64,000 nucleotides of DNA. Origin: Candidatus Obscuribacter sp. (GTDB lineage Bacteria > Cyanobacteriota > Vampirovibrionia > Obscuribacterales > Obscuribacteraceae). The notes below the pieces were generated by a model. That model was not told the DNA's origin. It saw nothing but the letters and a program-made list of their open reading frames with translations, and ran no database searches. Position 1 is the stretch's first letter. Each line of letters opens with the position of its first letter. Position numbers and translations under genes: made by a program. Below are positions 8,552 to 17,887 of the stretch, in pieces. The stretch covers positions 5,270,001 through 5,334,000 of the forward strand of contig JADJQZ010000001.1 of NCBI GenBank assembly GCA_016712465.1, given 5' to 3'.

Positions 8552-8743
8552 TCAGACTGCTTTCAGTCGGTCAAGGCAAATGACGCGAGCCGATGTAAGA
8601 GGGGAAGAGAAAACTGCCTCACGTTCACTGTGATTTTGCCTCTCAATTTCTAGGTAAGCCTTGAGGGTGGCAGCAATATCAGAGGGATCGGAAAGACGCT
8701 TCAGTTTCTCTTCCAGGATGTGCGAGGTATTTGCTTGAGACAT
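8552..8743 (-). CDS. Small conserved-looking hypothetical protein
   Basis: 63 residues, mainly predicted helix, without signal peptide or recognisable motif. The ATG at 8741-8743 lies 2 nt after the stop of the class III aminotransferase, and AGGAAG is about 6 nt upstream (overlapping that stop). This supports a real, co-translated gene. Function unknown. Confidence 0.6.
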   Translation of the reverse strand: MSQANTSHILEEKLKRLSDPSDIAATLKAYLEIERQNHSEREAVFSSPLTSARVICLDRLKAV

Positions 8744-8745
8744 GA

Positions 8746-10296
8746 TTACTTCCTGCCCTTGGCTTTGTACACAGACTTGGCTTTTACTTTCTTGCCTTTC
8801 TTCGGCTTCCGTTTGGCGGTCTTTGCCTTCGGCCCCTTGCTGGTAGCGGCGGCCTTCACCGGCGCCAATATCCGTCCGGCCGGTTCGGGAGCAATGTCGG
8901 CGCGAGGCGCCTCCACTTTGCGAGAGCGGCGACGGGCGGTTTTGGCAGCGGCACCGATCTCGGCATTAGCCTGAGCAGCCATCTCCGATAGTTCATCGGT
9001 ACCAATTTCCAGAAGAATAGACTCCAGAGCTTCGATCATGAAGTTAATCTGGGACTCGGTAATGATGAGGGGAGGCTCAATCCTGAAGGTACGATTGGCA
9101 TTGAGGGTACCGGCCACCAGCACGCCCCGGTAGAAAAGCTCCACCTGAACGGCCTCGCGCAGTTCCTTACTGGTGAACTCCAAACCGATAAGCAAACCCT
9201 TACCGCGCACATCGGCCACATGAGCGGGGTAACGCTCCTTCAGCTCATTCAATTTGCGCATGAAATAATTGCCCATGACGGCAGCGCGGGCTGGAAGGTG
9301 CTCTTCCAGGAGCACTTCCACACAAGCCGAAGCGGCAGAACAGGCGAGCGGGTTGCCGCCGAAAGTAGAGTTGTGAATGGTGGGATTCGGCTCCAGAACC
9401 TTCCAAACCTTGGCAGAAGCCATGAAGCAGCCGATGGGCATAACGCCCCCGCCCAGAGCTTTAGCCAGACAGAGAATATCAGGCACAACACCTTCATGCT
9501 CACAAGCGAACATGCGACCAGTGCGACCCATGCCGGTCTGCACTTCGTCCAGAATCAAGAGCACGCCCTTCTTGCGAGTCAGTTGACGCACTTTGCGCAG
9601 ATAGCCTGCGGGAGGCACGTTAATACCGCCTTCACCCTGAATAGGTTCCAGGATGACGGCCGCGGTATTTTCATTGATGGCTGCTTCCAGCGCTGCGATA
9701 TCGCCGAAGGGTACATGCACGAAACCGTTCAATAGAGGCTCGAAGGGCTTACGAAAAACATCACGCCCCGTGGCCGAGAGAGCCCCCATGCTGACACCGT
9801 GGTAGGCATTTTTGGTGGAAATAATCTCGGTTTTGCCGGTGTACAAACGAGCCAGCTTGATTGCCCCTTCCACAGCTTCCGAGCCGCTATTGCCAAAGAA
9901 GCAATATTGCAGATCGCCCGGCGCCACTGCGGCCAACTGGCTGGCCAGGTGAGCCGCCCAGGGATTGATGAGCTCCTGGGAGTGCAGGGCAACTTGATCA
10001 AGCTGAGCCTTGACGGCATTAATAACTTTAGGATGGCGGTGACCGACGTTGAAAATGCCGAAGCCGCCCAGACAGTCGAGATAACGACGTCCCTGGTTGT
10101 CGTAGGTATAAACACCTTCGTCGCGGAACTCAACGGCCCCTTCGGCACCGGAAAGCTTCTGCGAATAAGCATTGTTGAGGTGATTAATAGAATTGCCCAG
10201 CGCCCTGGCGGCTAACTCTTCGTAATTAGTGACGCCGGCGGTTCTTTCCACTTGGGGAAAACGCTTACGCTGCAACTCTCTCTTATAAACGGCCAT
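8746..10296 (-). CDS. Class III PLP aminotransferase with lysine-rich C-terminal tail
   Basis: Putrescine/ornithine-type class III aminotransferase, 516 residues. Visible motifs are FFGNSGSEAVEGAIKLAR (PLP phosphate site), the YHG aromatic stack, ILDEVQTGMGRTG (PLP-ring Asp) and the Schiff-base lysine in LAKALGGGVMP. The body resembles putrescine aminotransferase (PatA/YgjG) more than acetylornithine aminotransferase; the exact substrate is uncertain. The last ~70 residues form a histone-H1-like extension rich in Lys, Ala and Pro, not part of the usual fold, which could bind nucleic acid, polyphosphate or acidic surfaces. A small gene follows in the same operon. Confidence 0.9.
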   Translation of the reverse strand: MAVYKRELQRKRFPQVERTAGVTNYEELAARALGNSINHLNNAYSQKLSGAEGAVEFRDEGVYTYDNQGRRYLDCLGGFGIFNVGHRHPKVINAVKAQLDQVALHSQELINPWAAHLASQLAAVAPGDLQYCFFGNSGSEAVEGAIKLARLYTGKTEIISTKNAYHGVSMGALSATGRDVFRKPFEPLLNGFVHVPFGDIAALEAAINENTAAVILEPIQGEGGINVPPAGYLRKVRQLTRKKGVLLILDEVQTGMGRTGRMFACEHEGVVPDILCLAKALGGGVMPIGCFMASAKVWKVLEPNPTIHNSTFGGNPLACSAASACVEVLLEEHLPARAAVMGNYFMRKLNELKERYPAHVADVRGKGLLIGLEFTSKELREAVQVELFYRGVLVAGTLNANRTFRIEPPLIITESQINFMIEALESILLEIGTDELSEMAAQANAEIGAAAKTARRRSRKVEAPRADIAPEPAGRILAPVKAAATSKGPKAKTAKRKPKKGKKVKAKSVYKAKGRK

Positions 10297-11076
10297 GATG
10301 CACTCGCTTGGGGTATGCCTGTGCCACCGCTAGCGGTACCAGCTTTGAGCCGATATGCCACAGTAAACACACCCATTGATTGGGAATGATTTTTTTGTTT
10401 GACTTTGATGCCTTCTGGAGCCTCTGACGCGCTCTCTCAAGGGAGTCGTCTTTTCTTGCTCGAATGTGTCGAATCTATTCGAAAGCTCACGAGCAAGCGC
10501 GAGGCTCTGTCTATTGATCTCAGGCCCGCTACAGATAAGTAGACTGGTAAGCTCTCGCTCTGGAAGATTTTTCAGGTTTTGCTGCAAAAACAGCTCTCAT
10601 AAACAACCTATTCTCTTTGGAATCAACAAACAACGGACAGTGGATGCCGTGCCTAGAGGCGCTTTGTGTTGGAAAGTGGTTCGATCAGCCTTTTGCTGGT
10701 GGAACAGGGACCCGGTGTTGAATTGATTTAAGTGGTTCAACCGCGAGATAAGCGCTACAGAAGCATGATTGCCTGTAAGCGTCCCTCTAACTTCCCTTCG
10801 CCTCTATATCTCTAATGTACACCGGCTGTCACATTCAGAACAATGTGCAACCTGTACAAAAACCAGCGACAGAATTTAGCCAACCTGTCTAAGACAAAAA
10901 TGGGAACAGTCCCGCCTTTGCCCTCTTGACTACCGCCCCTGTGCGGGTTCCAGGGCTTCAGGGCGCCGATCAAGGTAAGAGGAACTTCCTTTGGAAACTG
11001 GCGTCTCTTGGGCAATAATTGTGATTGAATTGGGCTCCCGAAGCCGCTTGACAATAAAAGGAAGAGATACAGGTTC
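10297..11076. other. Intergenic region of 780 bp between divergent genes
   Basis: It separates the aminotransferase (leftward) from the TPR protein (rightward) and must hold both promoters. A TTGACA is present at about 11048, without a convincing -10 at the right distance. A weak minus-strand frame (10330-10587) is listed separately. I see no RNA gene, tandem repeat or insertion sequence. Confidence 0.5.
10330..10587 (-). CDS. Possible small hypothetical protein
   Basis: An 85-codon frame starting with TTG and preceded by a GAGAG about 6 nt upstream. The first half (NLPERELTSLLICSGPEI, then a helical Arg/Glu-rich stretch) looks protein-like; the last third is basic and less convincing. No known domain is recognised. 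It may be chance. Confidence 0.3.
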   Translation of the reverse strand: MQQNLKNLPERELTSLLICSGPEINRQSLALARELSNRFDTFEQEKTTPLRERVRGSRRHQSQTKKSFPINGCVYCGISAQSWYR

Positions 11077-13200
11077 ATGCCAAAGCAGACAATGGCGTCA
11101 TTCCAGACAAGAAGAACCCCTACATTTATAACAACACTGGCTGCGGTCCTAATCTTGCCGCTCCTGCCAAGTGCCACGCCGGCGCCCACAGTGAACCTGA
11201 GTTTCTGCCCCGCCGCCGCGGCCCAGGGGATTACACCGCAGCCTATGCCCCGGCAGTTCCTGGAGCGCTACAACCAGGGCGTTTCTTACATGAAGTCCGG
11301 GGAAGTCGATAAAGCGCTGCAAATCTTTAAACAGGTAGCCATCAATGCCCCCTACGACCCGCTCGTGCACCTCAGCCTGGCTGAGGCTATGCACCAGTCC
11401 GGCGATACGGACAATGCCATCGCCGAATACCGCCGCGCCTTGAGAATCCGCCCCTATGACGCCTTTGCCCGCATGAGCCTGGGCTCCCTCTTACAAGCCC
11501 GCGGCGAACTGCAAGACGCCGTCAACGAATACGACGAAGCCATAAAATTGCGCCCCGACGTGGTGCTCTTCCGCCTCAATCTGGGCATAGCCCTGCGCAT
11601 CGCCGGCAGCCGCGACGACGCCATAACCGAATTGAAGAAAGTCGTTCAAGCCTACCCTGAGCATTTGAAAGCACGCGCCCAACTGGCGGCCGCCTACCAG
11701 GACAAAGGCAATTTTCAGATGGCCTCAGAGCAATACAAGAAGATTTTGCAGTCACAACCTCAGAATTTCACCATGCAATTCAACCAGGGTGCCTGTTTGC
11801 TAGCCATGAAAGACTACGGCGGCGCGGCCGAGGCTCTCTCGAAAGCCGTCAAAATAGACGGCTCCGTAGCCGAAGCCCATGCCCTTCTGGGGCAAACCGA
11901 AGTCGCGCGCGGCCGGCTGCCGGAAGCCATAAGCGAACTTAGAGGGGCCCTGGCCATAAAGCAAGATCGTGCCGACTGGTACGCTCAATTAGGCGACGCC
12001 CTCAGCAAACAAAAAGACTTCACAGGAGCCATCGAAGCTTACAGGCAGTCTCAAAACCTCAATCCGCAAGATACAGCCACCGGCTACAGTCTCGGTTACG
12101 TGCTACAGACCACAGGTCAACTGGAAGACGCCGCCCGGGCCTTCGAACATGTGGTCAAACTCAATCCCAATTACACAAACGCACACTATAACCTGGGCAT
12201 CATCAAACAAAAACAGAAGGACCTGCCCGCCGCGGAAGCTGAGTTCAAGCGAGTACTGGCCCTCAATCCCAATGATGGGCAGGCATACATAAACCTCGGT
12301 CGAACCCTGCTCTTGCAAGGAGACTTGAACCAGGCAGTGGGTTTCTACCGCCATGGTCTCAGCATCGAGCCAACAGACCCGGCTGCCTTCCAGGAACTGG
12401 GAGCAGCGCTAGTCAAATTGAAAGATTACGTCGGCGCCCGCTCTGCTCTTGAAAGTGCGCTCGGCCTGGCTCCCAACGATCGCAGCGCCATAATCTCCAT
12501 CGCCAATCTGGAGAGCCTGGAGGGCACACCCTCCAAAGGCGAATTCAGAATCAGACAACTGCTCACCAATGCCCCCAACGACACCGAACTCCTCAATCTT
12601 CTGGCAGACAATCTCATTCAGCAGGGCAAGGTAGACGCGGCTATCGAATCTTATCAGCGCATCATCCAGTTGACACCGCGCTCCGCCGAAGCCTTCAACG
12701 ACCTCGGTCTGGCACTCTCACGCAAAGACGACGTCTCCGGCGCCAGTGCCATGTACAAGAAAGCCATCGAACTTGATTCTCAGTTTGTGGAACCTTTGAT
12801 CAACCTGGGCAATGTCTACCTGGGTCTGAGAAAGTACGAGGAAGCCGGTGCTCAATACCAGAAAGCCCTGGCACTCAAGCCTGACAGCGTACTGGCCCAC
12901 TACAACATGGGTCTGGTGGAAACCGGCAAAGAAAACATGGAAAACGCCCTCACCGAATATCAGAAAGCCGTGCAACTGGATAAGACCTATGCCAATGCCT
13001 TTTACGCCATGGGCTGCCTCTACCAGGCTCGCAATGAAACGGAGCAAGCACTCTCCAATTACGAAAAGTATTTGAGCCTGGAACCAAGCGGTCCCTATGC
13101 CGGTAACGTCAAAGAAGCGATCGAAAAGATACGCCCCGCCACAGCACCGACCACCGCTCCGGAAACGGCAGGTGAAACTACCAGTGGTGCACCGCTCTAG
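11077..13200 (+). CDS. Secreted TPR-repeat protein
   Basis: A 707-residue protein. The N-terminal hydrophobic segment at residues 15-35, followed by an Ala-rich stretch, is a probable signal peptide. From about residue 65 to 690 it is an almost uninterrupted array of some 17-18 tetratricopeptide repeats with the usual 34-residue period and the W/L-G-A/Y-F-A-P pattern. The tail is Pro/Thr-rich. Such proteins act as scaffolds in the periplasm or envelope; no catalytic domain is present. The ATG has AGGAAG about 12 nt upstream. The 3' end overlaps the convergent interrupted frame by 23 bp. Confidence 0.88.
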   Translation: MPKQTMASFQTRRTPTFITTLAAVLILPLLPSATPAPTVNLSFCPAAAAQGITPQPMPRQFLERYNQGVSYMKSGEVDKALQIFKQVAINAPYDPLVHLSLAEAMHQSGDTDNAIAEYRRALRIRPYDAFARMSLGSLLQARGELQDAVNEYDEAIKLRPDVVLFRLNLGIALRIAGSRDDAITELKKVVQAYPEHLKARAQLAAAYQDKGNFQMASEQYKKILQSQPQNFTMQFNQGACLLAMKDYGGAAEALSKAVKIDGSVAEAHALLGQTEVARGRLPEAISELRGALAIKQDRADWYAQLGDALSKQKDFTGAIEAYRQSQNLNPQDTATGYSLGYVLQTTGQLEDAARAFEHVVKLNPNYTNAHYNLGIIKQKQKDLPAAEAEFKRVLALNPNDGQAYINLGRTLLLQGDLNQAVGFYRHGLSIEPTDPAAFQELGAALVKLKDYVGARSALESALGLAPNDRSAIISIANLESLEGTPSKGEFRIRQLLTNAPNDTELLNLLADNLIQQGKVDAAIESYQRIIQLTPRSAEAFNDLGLALSRKDDVSGASAMYKKAIELDSQFVEPLINLGNVYLGLRKYEEAGAQYQKALALKPDSVLAHYNMGLVETGKENMENALTEYQKAVQLDKTYANAFYAMGCLYQARNETEQALSNYEKYLSLEPSGPYAGNVKEAIEKIRPATAPTTAPETAGETTSGAPL

Positions 13201-14107
13201 TAACTTGCTTTATACAGCCTCGAAAGATCCCGGCGCGTTCACCAGCTAGAAGCCAATTGAACAGGTTGCGCTTCGGTAAAAACGGACAACCGAGAGAGGC
13301 TTCATCAGGAGCGCGCAAAAGGCGCTGGTCCATGAAGTGAGGAAGGAACTCGGGCGACTCTTCCATACAGGTGACCGACATAGCGATGAGAACTCGTTCA
13401 GCCCTACCGCCCCGCAGATGCCCGGCGGCCAGCTGACGCCCCAACTTTCGACCGGTGCGATTATTGACAAGGTCCTTGCGGCGGTCCAGCAAGTCTTCGG
13501 CCCGCACCCCATCAAAATCAAAGCTAAATTCAGCAAACTCATTAGCGGCAAAGAGCAGCGAGGCAAAAGCATCTCCAAGTTCAAAGGCCACCAGGGCTGA
13601 ACCATAGAGATGCTGAAAGCCATTGATCTTCTGATTGAAAGCTACAATAGAGCGCCCTTGAAAGTCATTAGCCAGGGTACGGTGACCCGGATAGCCGGGC
13701 GGACAGGGACCATCGAGGGGTCTCTGAAATGTCGAAACAAGTATAAGCTTGGAACAGCCAAAAACCGCCTCTTCTGCCAGGCTGACACGCCACAAAACAG
13801 AAAGGACATAACCCGCCAAAGGACAAAGCTAGAAAGAAAACACAGGCACAACGCCTTGCACCATATATTCCAGCATCTTCCTTGCCGCAGCGGAAGACAA
13901 GGCAAAAGCAGCTCTTTCAGCACAAACGATCTCATTTATAGAAACACACCTCGGCGACTTAGAACAAAAGCTATTACGCAAGCCGCGGCGCCAAGTTGCA
14001 CTTGACAGCGAAAGAAAACAAGAGAACAGAAGAACAACCGTCCGGCGCCTGCTTAGTCTCTTTTTCAAACCGGGGTCGTAGGCGAAATTATGCGGAAAAT
14101 CGTGCAA
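13178..14107 (-). pseudogene. Hypothetical protein frame interrupted by one in-frame TAG
   Basis: Two minus-strand open stretches, 13829-14107 and 13178-13819, lie in the same frame and are separated only by TAG at 13829-13831. Together they span about 309 codons. The upstream part begins with a basic region (KKRLSRRR) and a hydrophobic stretch (TVVLLFSCFLSL), like a signal anchor. The TAG falls inside a second hydrophobic stretch (VVPVFSF-stop-LCPLAGYVLSVLW). The downstream part contains FQHLYGSALVAFELGDAF and a DLVNNRTGRKLG motif, reminiscent of small envelope proteins with a D..NN..GR pattern. It may be a nonsense-mutated gene, a sequencing error, or a shorter gene starting at TTG 13819. 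Function unknown. Confidence 0.5.
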
Positions 14108-14217
14108 ACTTCCGATGATTCACCAAAAAAAAGATTAGACTGAGCGATTTTCGCCAAAATTTCTTGTGCGCCTCAAAATTTTCAAACAGACAGAGCCCGG
14201 ACAAAGCAAGTGCTGCC

Positions 14218-17058
14218 TCAGCCGGAGCGCATCGCTTCCGTGTGCTCTGTGGTAACTCGCTTCTGCAAGATCTTTTGCAAGCCCGGATAATTGTTCAGCT
14301 CGGGGTCCAGCTTCATTATGGCGAGAGCAGCATTACGGGCATCTTCAAGAATTTTCGCATCATTGACCAGGTCGGCCAGCACAAGATCAGGCAAGCCGCT
14401 CTGGCGATAGCCCAGAAACTCACCCGGCCCCCGAATTTCCAGATCTTTCTGGGCAACAACAAAGCCATCATTGGTCTGTTCCATAATGCCGAGACGGTCT
14501 CGCGTTGTCTGCGACTTCATCTCAGAAACAAGATAACAATAAGACTGATCGCCACCCCGACCGACGCGACCGCGCAACTGGTGCAACTGCGCCAGGCCGA
14601 AGCGGTCGGCATTTTCAATGACCATCACCGTTGAATTGGGAACGTCTACACCCACTTCAATCACAGTGGTGGAAACAAGTATCTGAAATTCACCGCGCCG
14701 GAAAGCATCCATGACGGCATCTTTCTCCTGGGACTTCAATTTTCCATGCATTAGTCCCAGACTCATATCGGCAAATTCACCGGTTTTCAGCTTTTCGTAT
14801 TCCTGGGTAGCAGCCTTGGCCGAGAGCGACTCCGACTCTTCTATCAGAGGAAAGACTATATACGCCTGCCGCCCTAACTCTATCTGCTTTCGCACTTCCT
14901 GCCAGAGTTCCTTTTTCTGGGAAGGGCGCACCAGTTGAGTGATAATCGGTTTTCTTCCGGGAGGCAATTCATCGATTTCGGAAACATCCAGATCACCGTG
15001 CATGGTTAGTGCCATCGTCCGTGGTATCGGTGTGGCAGTCATGGTGAGAAGCTCAGGATTCTGACTCTTGGCTTTCAGCCTGGCTCTTTGCTTAACGCCG
15101 AAACGATGCTGTTCATCGATGATGATCAAGCCCAGATTCTGAAACTCCACATCATCTTCCAGAATGGCGTGGGTTCCCACCACAATATGACTTTGCCCGG
15201 AGAGAATCTCTTGCCTGGCGGCACGCCGTTCCTTGACGCCGTGCTTGCCCAGCACCAGAGAAGCACGCAAGCCTAAAGGCGCCAGCAGACGCTGAAACTG
15301 CCGGTAATGCTGCTCGGCAAGTATTTCGGTAGGAGCCATCATGGCACCCTGAAAGCCGTTTTCTATGGCCACCATGAATGCCATAAGGGCCACCACGGTC
15401 TTTCCGGAACCGACATCGCCCTGCACCAGGCGGTGCATGGGTTTGTTGGAAGCAAGATCTCTGGCTATCTCACCAAAAACACGCTCCTGGGCGCCGGTAA
15501 GAGTAAACGGCAGGGACTGCCGCAACCGACTGACGTAACCGTCGGCAGCCGGCTCATACTTGATTGATAGCGCATCTTCTCGTTGCTCATACTGATCGCG
15601 GCGATGGGCCATCTGAAGCTGTATGCCGAAAAGTTCGTCAAAAACCAGGCGCCGCCTCGCTTCATCCTTATCTTCCGGCGTCTGCGGAAAGTGTATGTTG
15701 AAAAAGGACTGCTTCAAGCCCATCAAATTATAGGTTTCTCGAATTTCATCCGGCAGCAGTTCATCGATACCATCACCATAACTGCTCAAAGCATTGTGAA
15801 TGATGTTTCTAAGGTAGCGAAGCGAAAGCCCCTCAGTAAGCGGATAAACCGGCACAAGTCGCCCGGCATGAAGACTTTCAGGCATTGATCCATCCGCATC
15901 TTCATCGCTGTAGCCGCTGGACAATTGCTCCCCACCGGAGAGACTCAATATTTCAATCTCGGCATTCTTGAGTTTCAACTTACCTGAGTAGTCGTCTCGC
16001 TCAACCACGCCGGATGCCAGAACTTGAGCACCTTTTGGAAATTGCTCTTTGTAGCGGTCAAGCAAATACTTATTGGACTTTCCGCCGACAAAGCGACTGA
16101 CAATGATACTGCCGGTGCCATCAGAGATTATGGCGCTCAGTATGGATACATTGCCCCGCTTAGCCTGATAAGCGCTCACCGAGCGAATTGTGCCGAAGAT
16201 ACTCACTTCCTCGCCGATAACCAGATCGCGAATATGCTCTCGGTTCAAAAAGTCGAGATGCTTGCGGGGGTAGTGGCAGAGCAGTTTCTCTACCGTGCTG
16301 ACATCCAGTTTGGCAAGCAGATTGGCAATACGCGGACCGACGCCCTTGACGAACTGCACTGGTATCTCGGATATCGGCTTGCCTCGCATATCAACAAATG
16401 CCGGGCGTTCGGCAGTAGCACCGGTGCCACTTTTACGAACACCGGTCTTGGGTGCCGTTGCAACAGCGGCTCCGGCACCGGCACTTATGACGGTGGCAGA
16501 GCCCTTAGCTTCGCCTTGAGCGCCTCTTCCAGTTTCTGTGCGACCACCTGCCTGGGTTTCTATTCGGCTTTTAGTTGGCGCACTTGCTGCCGGTCCGCTT
16601 GTTGTCGGCAGGCCTCTGGCCGGCTCGCTTCTGGTGGCGCCGACGGCTCCCGCAGTTGCGCCGGACGGCCCCGCATTTGCGCCGACGGCTACCGCATTTG
16701 CTCCGGATACCCCCGCATTTGCGCCGACGGCTGCCGCATCTGCTCCGGTGGCAGGCTCTGCGCCCATGGCTTCAAAATAAGGAACAAGAAGCTCTTCAGC
16801 CCGGCTGACGATATTGATGCGCGTAGCCACGTCGGCATTGGGATATTGCCGGAAAAATGCTCTCAGGGTGGTCCAGACCGGATCGAGAGGAAACCGCCGC
16901 ACCAGACGATCGGAAGTTACCCGCATGAAATGGGAGAAGGTACTGTGGCGCCCCTGAAAATCGGCGTAGCGCGCCCGACGCTCCACGGCAATGGCCCGGC
17001 GCAGGGCCGAGATTTCAGCCTCTTTTGTGGGTCTGCCCTTGCCGACTACCTTGACCAT
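14218..17058 (-). CDS. recG: ATP-dependent DNA helicase RecG
   Basis: Branch-migrating helicase that remodels stalled forks and Holliday junctions. The C-terminal ~690 residues are a full RecG: wedge/OB domain (IFGTIRSVSAY and following), Walker A GDVGSGKT, the DEQHRFG box, TATPIPRT, and the C-terminal RGRVGRGGDQSYC and RGPGEFLG segments. The total of 946 residues includes a ~240-residue N-terminal extension: a helical part (RRAIAVERRARYADFQGR and onward), an Ala/Gly/Val-rich repeat linker and a charged spacer. A similar extension is known in cyanobacterial RecG. The 21-bp tandem repeat in the linker is listed separately. Confidence 0.95.
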   Translation of the reverse strand: MVKVVGKGRPTKEAEISALRRAIAVERRARYADFQGRHSTFSHFMRVTSDRLVRRFPLDPVWTTLRAFFRQYPNADVATRINIVSRAEELLVPYFEAMGAEPATGADAAAVGANAGVSGANAVAVGANAGPSGATAGAVGATRSEPARGLPTTSGPAASAPTKSRIETQAGGRTETGRGAQGEAKGSATVISAGAGAAVATAPKTGVRKSGTGATAERPAFVDMRGKPISEIPVQFVKGVGPRIANLLAKLDVSTVEKLLCHYPRKHLDFLNREHIRDLVIGEEVSIFGTIRSVSAYQAKRGNVSILSAIISDGTGSIIVSRFVGGKSNKYLLDRYKEQFPKGAQVLASGVVERDDYSGKLKLKNAEIEILSLSGGEQLSSGYSDEDADGSMPESLHAGRLVPVYPLTEGLSLRYLRNIIHNALSSYGDGIDELLPDEIRETYNLMGLKQSFFNIHFPQTPEDKDEARRRLVFDELFGIQLQMAHRRDQYEQREDALSIKYEPAADGYVSRLRQSLPFTLTGAQERVFGEIARDLASNKPMHRLVQGDVGSGKTVVALMAFMVAIENGFQGAMMAPTEILAEQHYRQFQRLLAPLGLRASLVLGKHGVKERRAARQEILSGQSHIVVGTHAILEDDVEFQNLGLIIIDEQHRFGVKQRARLKAKSQNPELLTMTATPIPRTMALTMHGDLDVSEIDELPPGRKPIITQLVRPSQKKELWQEVRKQIELGRQAYIVFPLIEESESLSAKAATQEYEKLKTGEFADMSLGLMHGKLKSQEKDAVMDAFRRGEFQILVSTTVIEVGVDVPNSTVMVIENADRFGLAQLHQLRGRVGRGGDQSYCYLVSEMKSQTTRDRLGIMEQTNDGFVVAQKDLEIRGPGEFLGYRQSGLPDLVLADLVNDAKILEDARNAALAIMKLDPELNNYPGLQKILQKRVTTEHTEAMRSG
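16637..16747. repeat. 21-bp tandem repeat inside recG
   Basis: About five copies of a 21-bp unit of the form GCGCCGACGGCTxCCGCATTT lie in tandem, followed by a partial copy. They encode seven-residue Gly-Ala-Asn/Thr-Ala units in the RecG linker. The unit is a multiple of three, so copy-number change would keep the frame. Confidence 0.85.
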
Positions 17059-17252
17059 TACTCTAGGATTTCTCTAACTTTTCCGCAGCCAAGGCAGGTC
17101 TTCCACGGAACATATACGCCAGGCGCAAAGCGCATATACCAACTTCCGGATATCCGCCTTGCTCCCTCAGACCGACCTGCCTCAGAAGACACAATCTAGT
17201 GCCCAGAGTAAAGACTAGCCCAGGCAGCCCCTTTTTGCCAATGAAAAATTTG

Positions 17253-17283
17253 CCGCTTGCAAGCCGGACAAATCCAGAAGCGG
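17253..17283 (-). terminator. Possible terminator after mglA
   Basis: On the minus strand CCGCTT pairs with AAGCGG across a 19-nt loop, followed within a few bases by AATTTTT. It lies 25 nt after the mglA stop. The short stem makes this only moderate evidence. Confidence 0.4.
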
Positions 17284-17308
17284 GGTGCTGACTAACTCCT
17301 TGAGCGAC

Positions 17309-17887
17309 TTATTGCAGTCTGTTCAGGATCAGTTTGGAAATAGCTTTCAGTGTGGCGAATACACCCAGGCCTTCGGAGGCAACGGCTTCGAAACTGGGAA
17401 CGCCGGGAGTGTTCAACTCACGTTCCATACGTTCAATGGGCATGGCGTTAGCCAGGTCGCGCTTGTTGTACTGCAGAACCCAGGGAATGTTATCGAGGGT
17501 GAGGCTATATTCTTTCAAGTTGTCGACCATGTTCTGCAAAGACTCAACGTTGTCTTTGGAACGCATGACATCGGAGTCGGCTACGAAAATAATTCCGTCC
17601 ACACCGTTCAAAATCAGCTTACGGCTGGCGTTATATTCCACCTGACCGGGAACCGTATAAAGAGAAAATCTAGTTTTGAAACCTTGAACGCTACCAAGGT
17701 CCAGGGGCAAGAAGTCGAAGAACAAAGTACGTTCGGTTTCTGTTGCCAGACTGATCAGTTCGCCTCTGGTTGTAGGCGCGAGCTGGCCATGGATATACTT
17801 CAAATTCGTGGTTTTGCCACCAAGACCGGTGCCGTAGTAAACGATTTTGCAGTTTATCTCGCGTGCCGCGTAGTTAACGAGTGCCAT
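17309..17887 (-). CDS. mglA: MglA-type Ras-like small GTPase
   Basis: A 192-residue bacterial small GTPase of the MglA family, which in other bacteria sets cell polarity and controls gliding or type IV pili. The P-loop is GTGLGGKTT at residues 19-27, the switch II region contains TVPGQVEY, and the base-specificity motif is NKRD. Length and sequence match MglA closely. No roadblock-domain partner (MglB) is encoded next to it or elsewhere in the window. AGGAA lies upstream of the ATG. It is transcribed towards the recG 5' end and appears monocistronic. Confidence 0.93.
   Translation of the reverse strand: MALVNYAAREINCKIVYYGTGLGGKTTNLKYIHGQLAPTTRGELISLATETERTLFFDFLPLDLGSVQGFKTRFSLYTVPGQVEYNASRKLILNGVDGIIFVADSDVMRSKDNVESLQNMVDNLKEYSLTLDNIPWVLQYNKRDLANAMPIERMERELNTPGVPSFEAVASEGLGVFATLKAISKLILNRLQ

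Noticed and set aside
16637..16747. Tandem repeats as a CRISPR array
   Set aside because: The units are 21 bp, contiguous without spacers, and in frame with recG; they are protein repeats.
16024..17199. 391-codon open frame antisense to recG
   Set aside because: Shadow of the RecG N-terminal extension and its 21-bp repeats; Cys/Arg-rich with no protein-like pattern.
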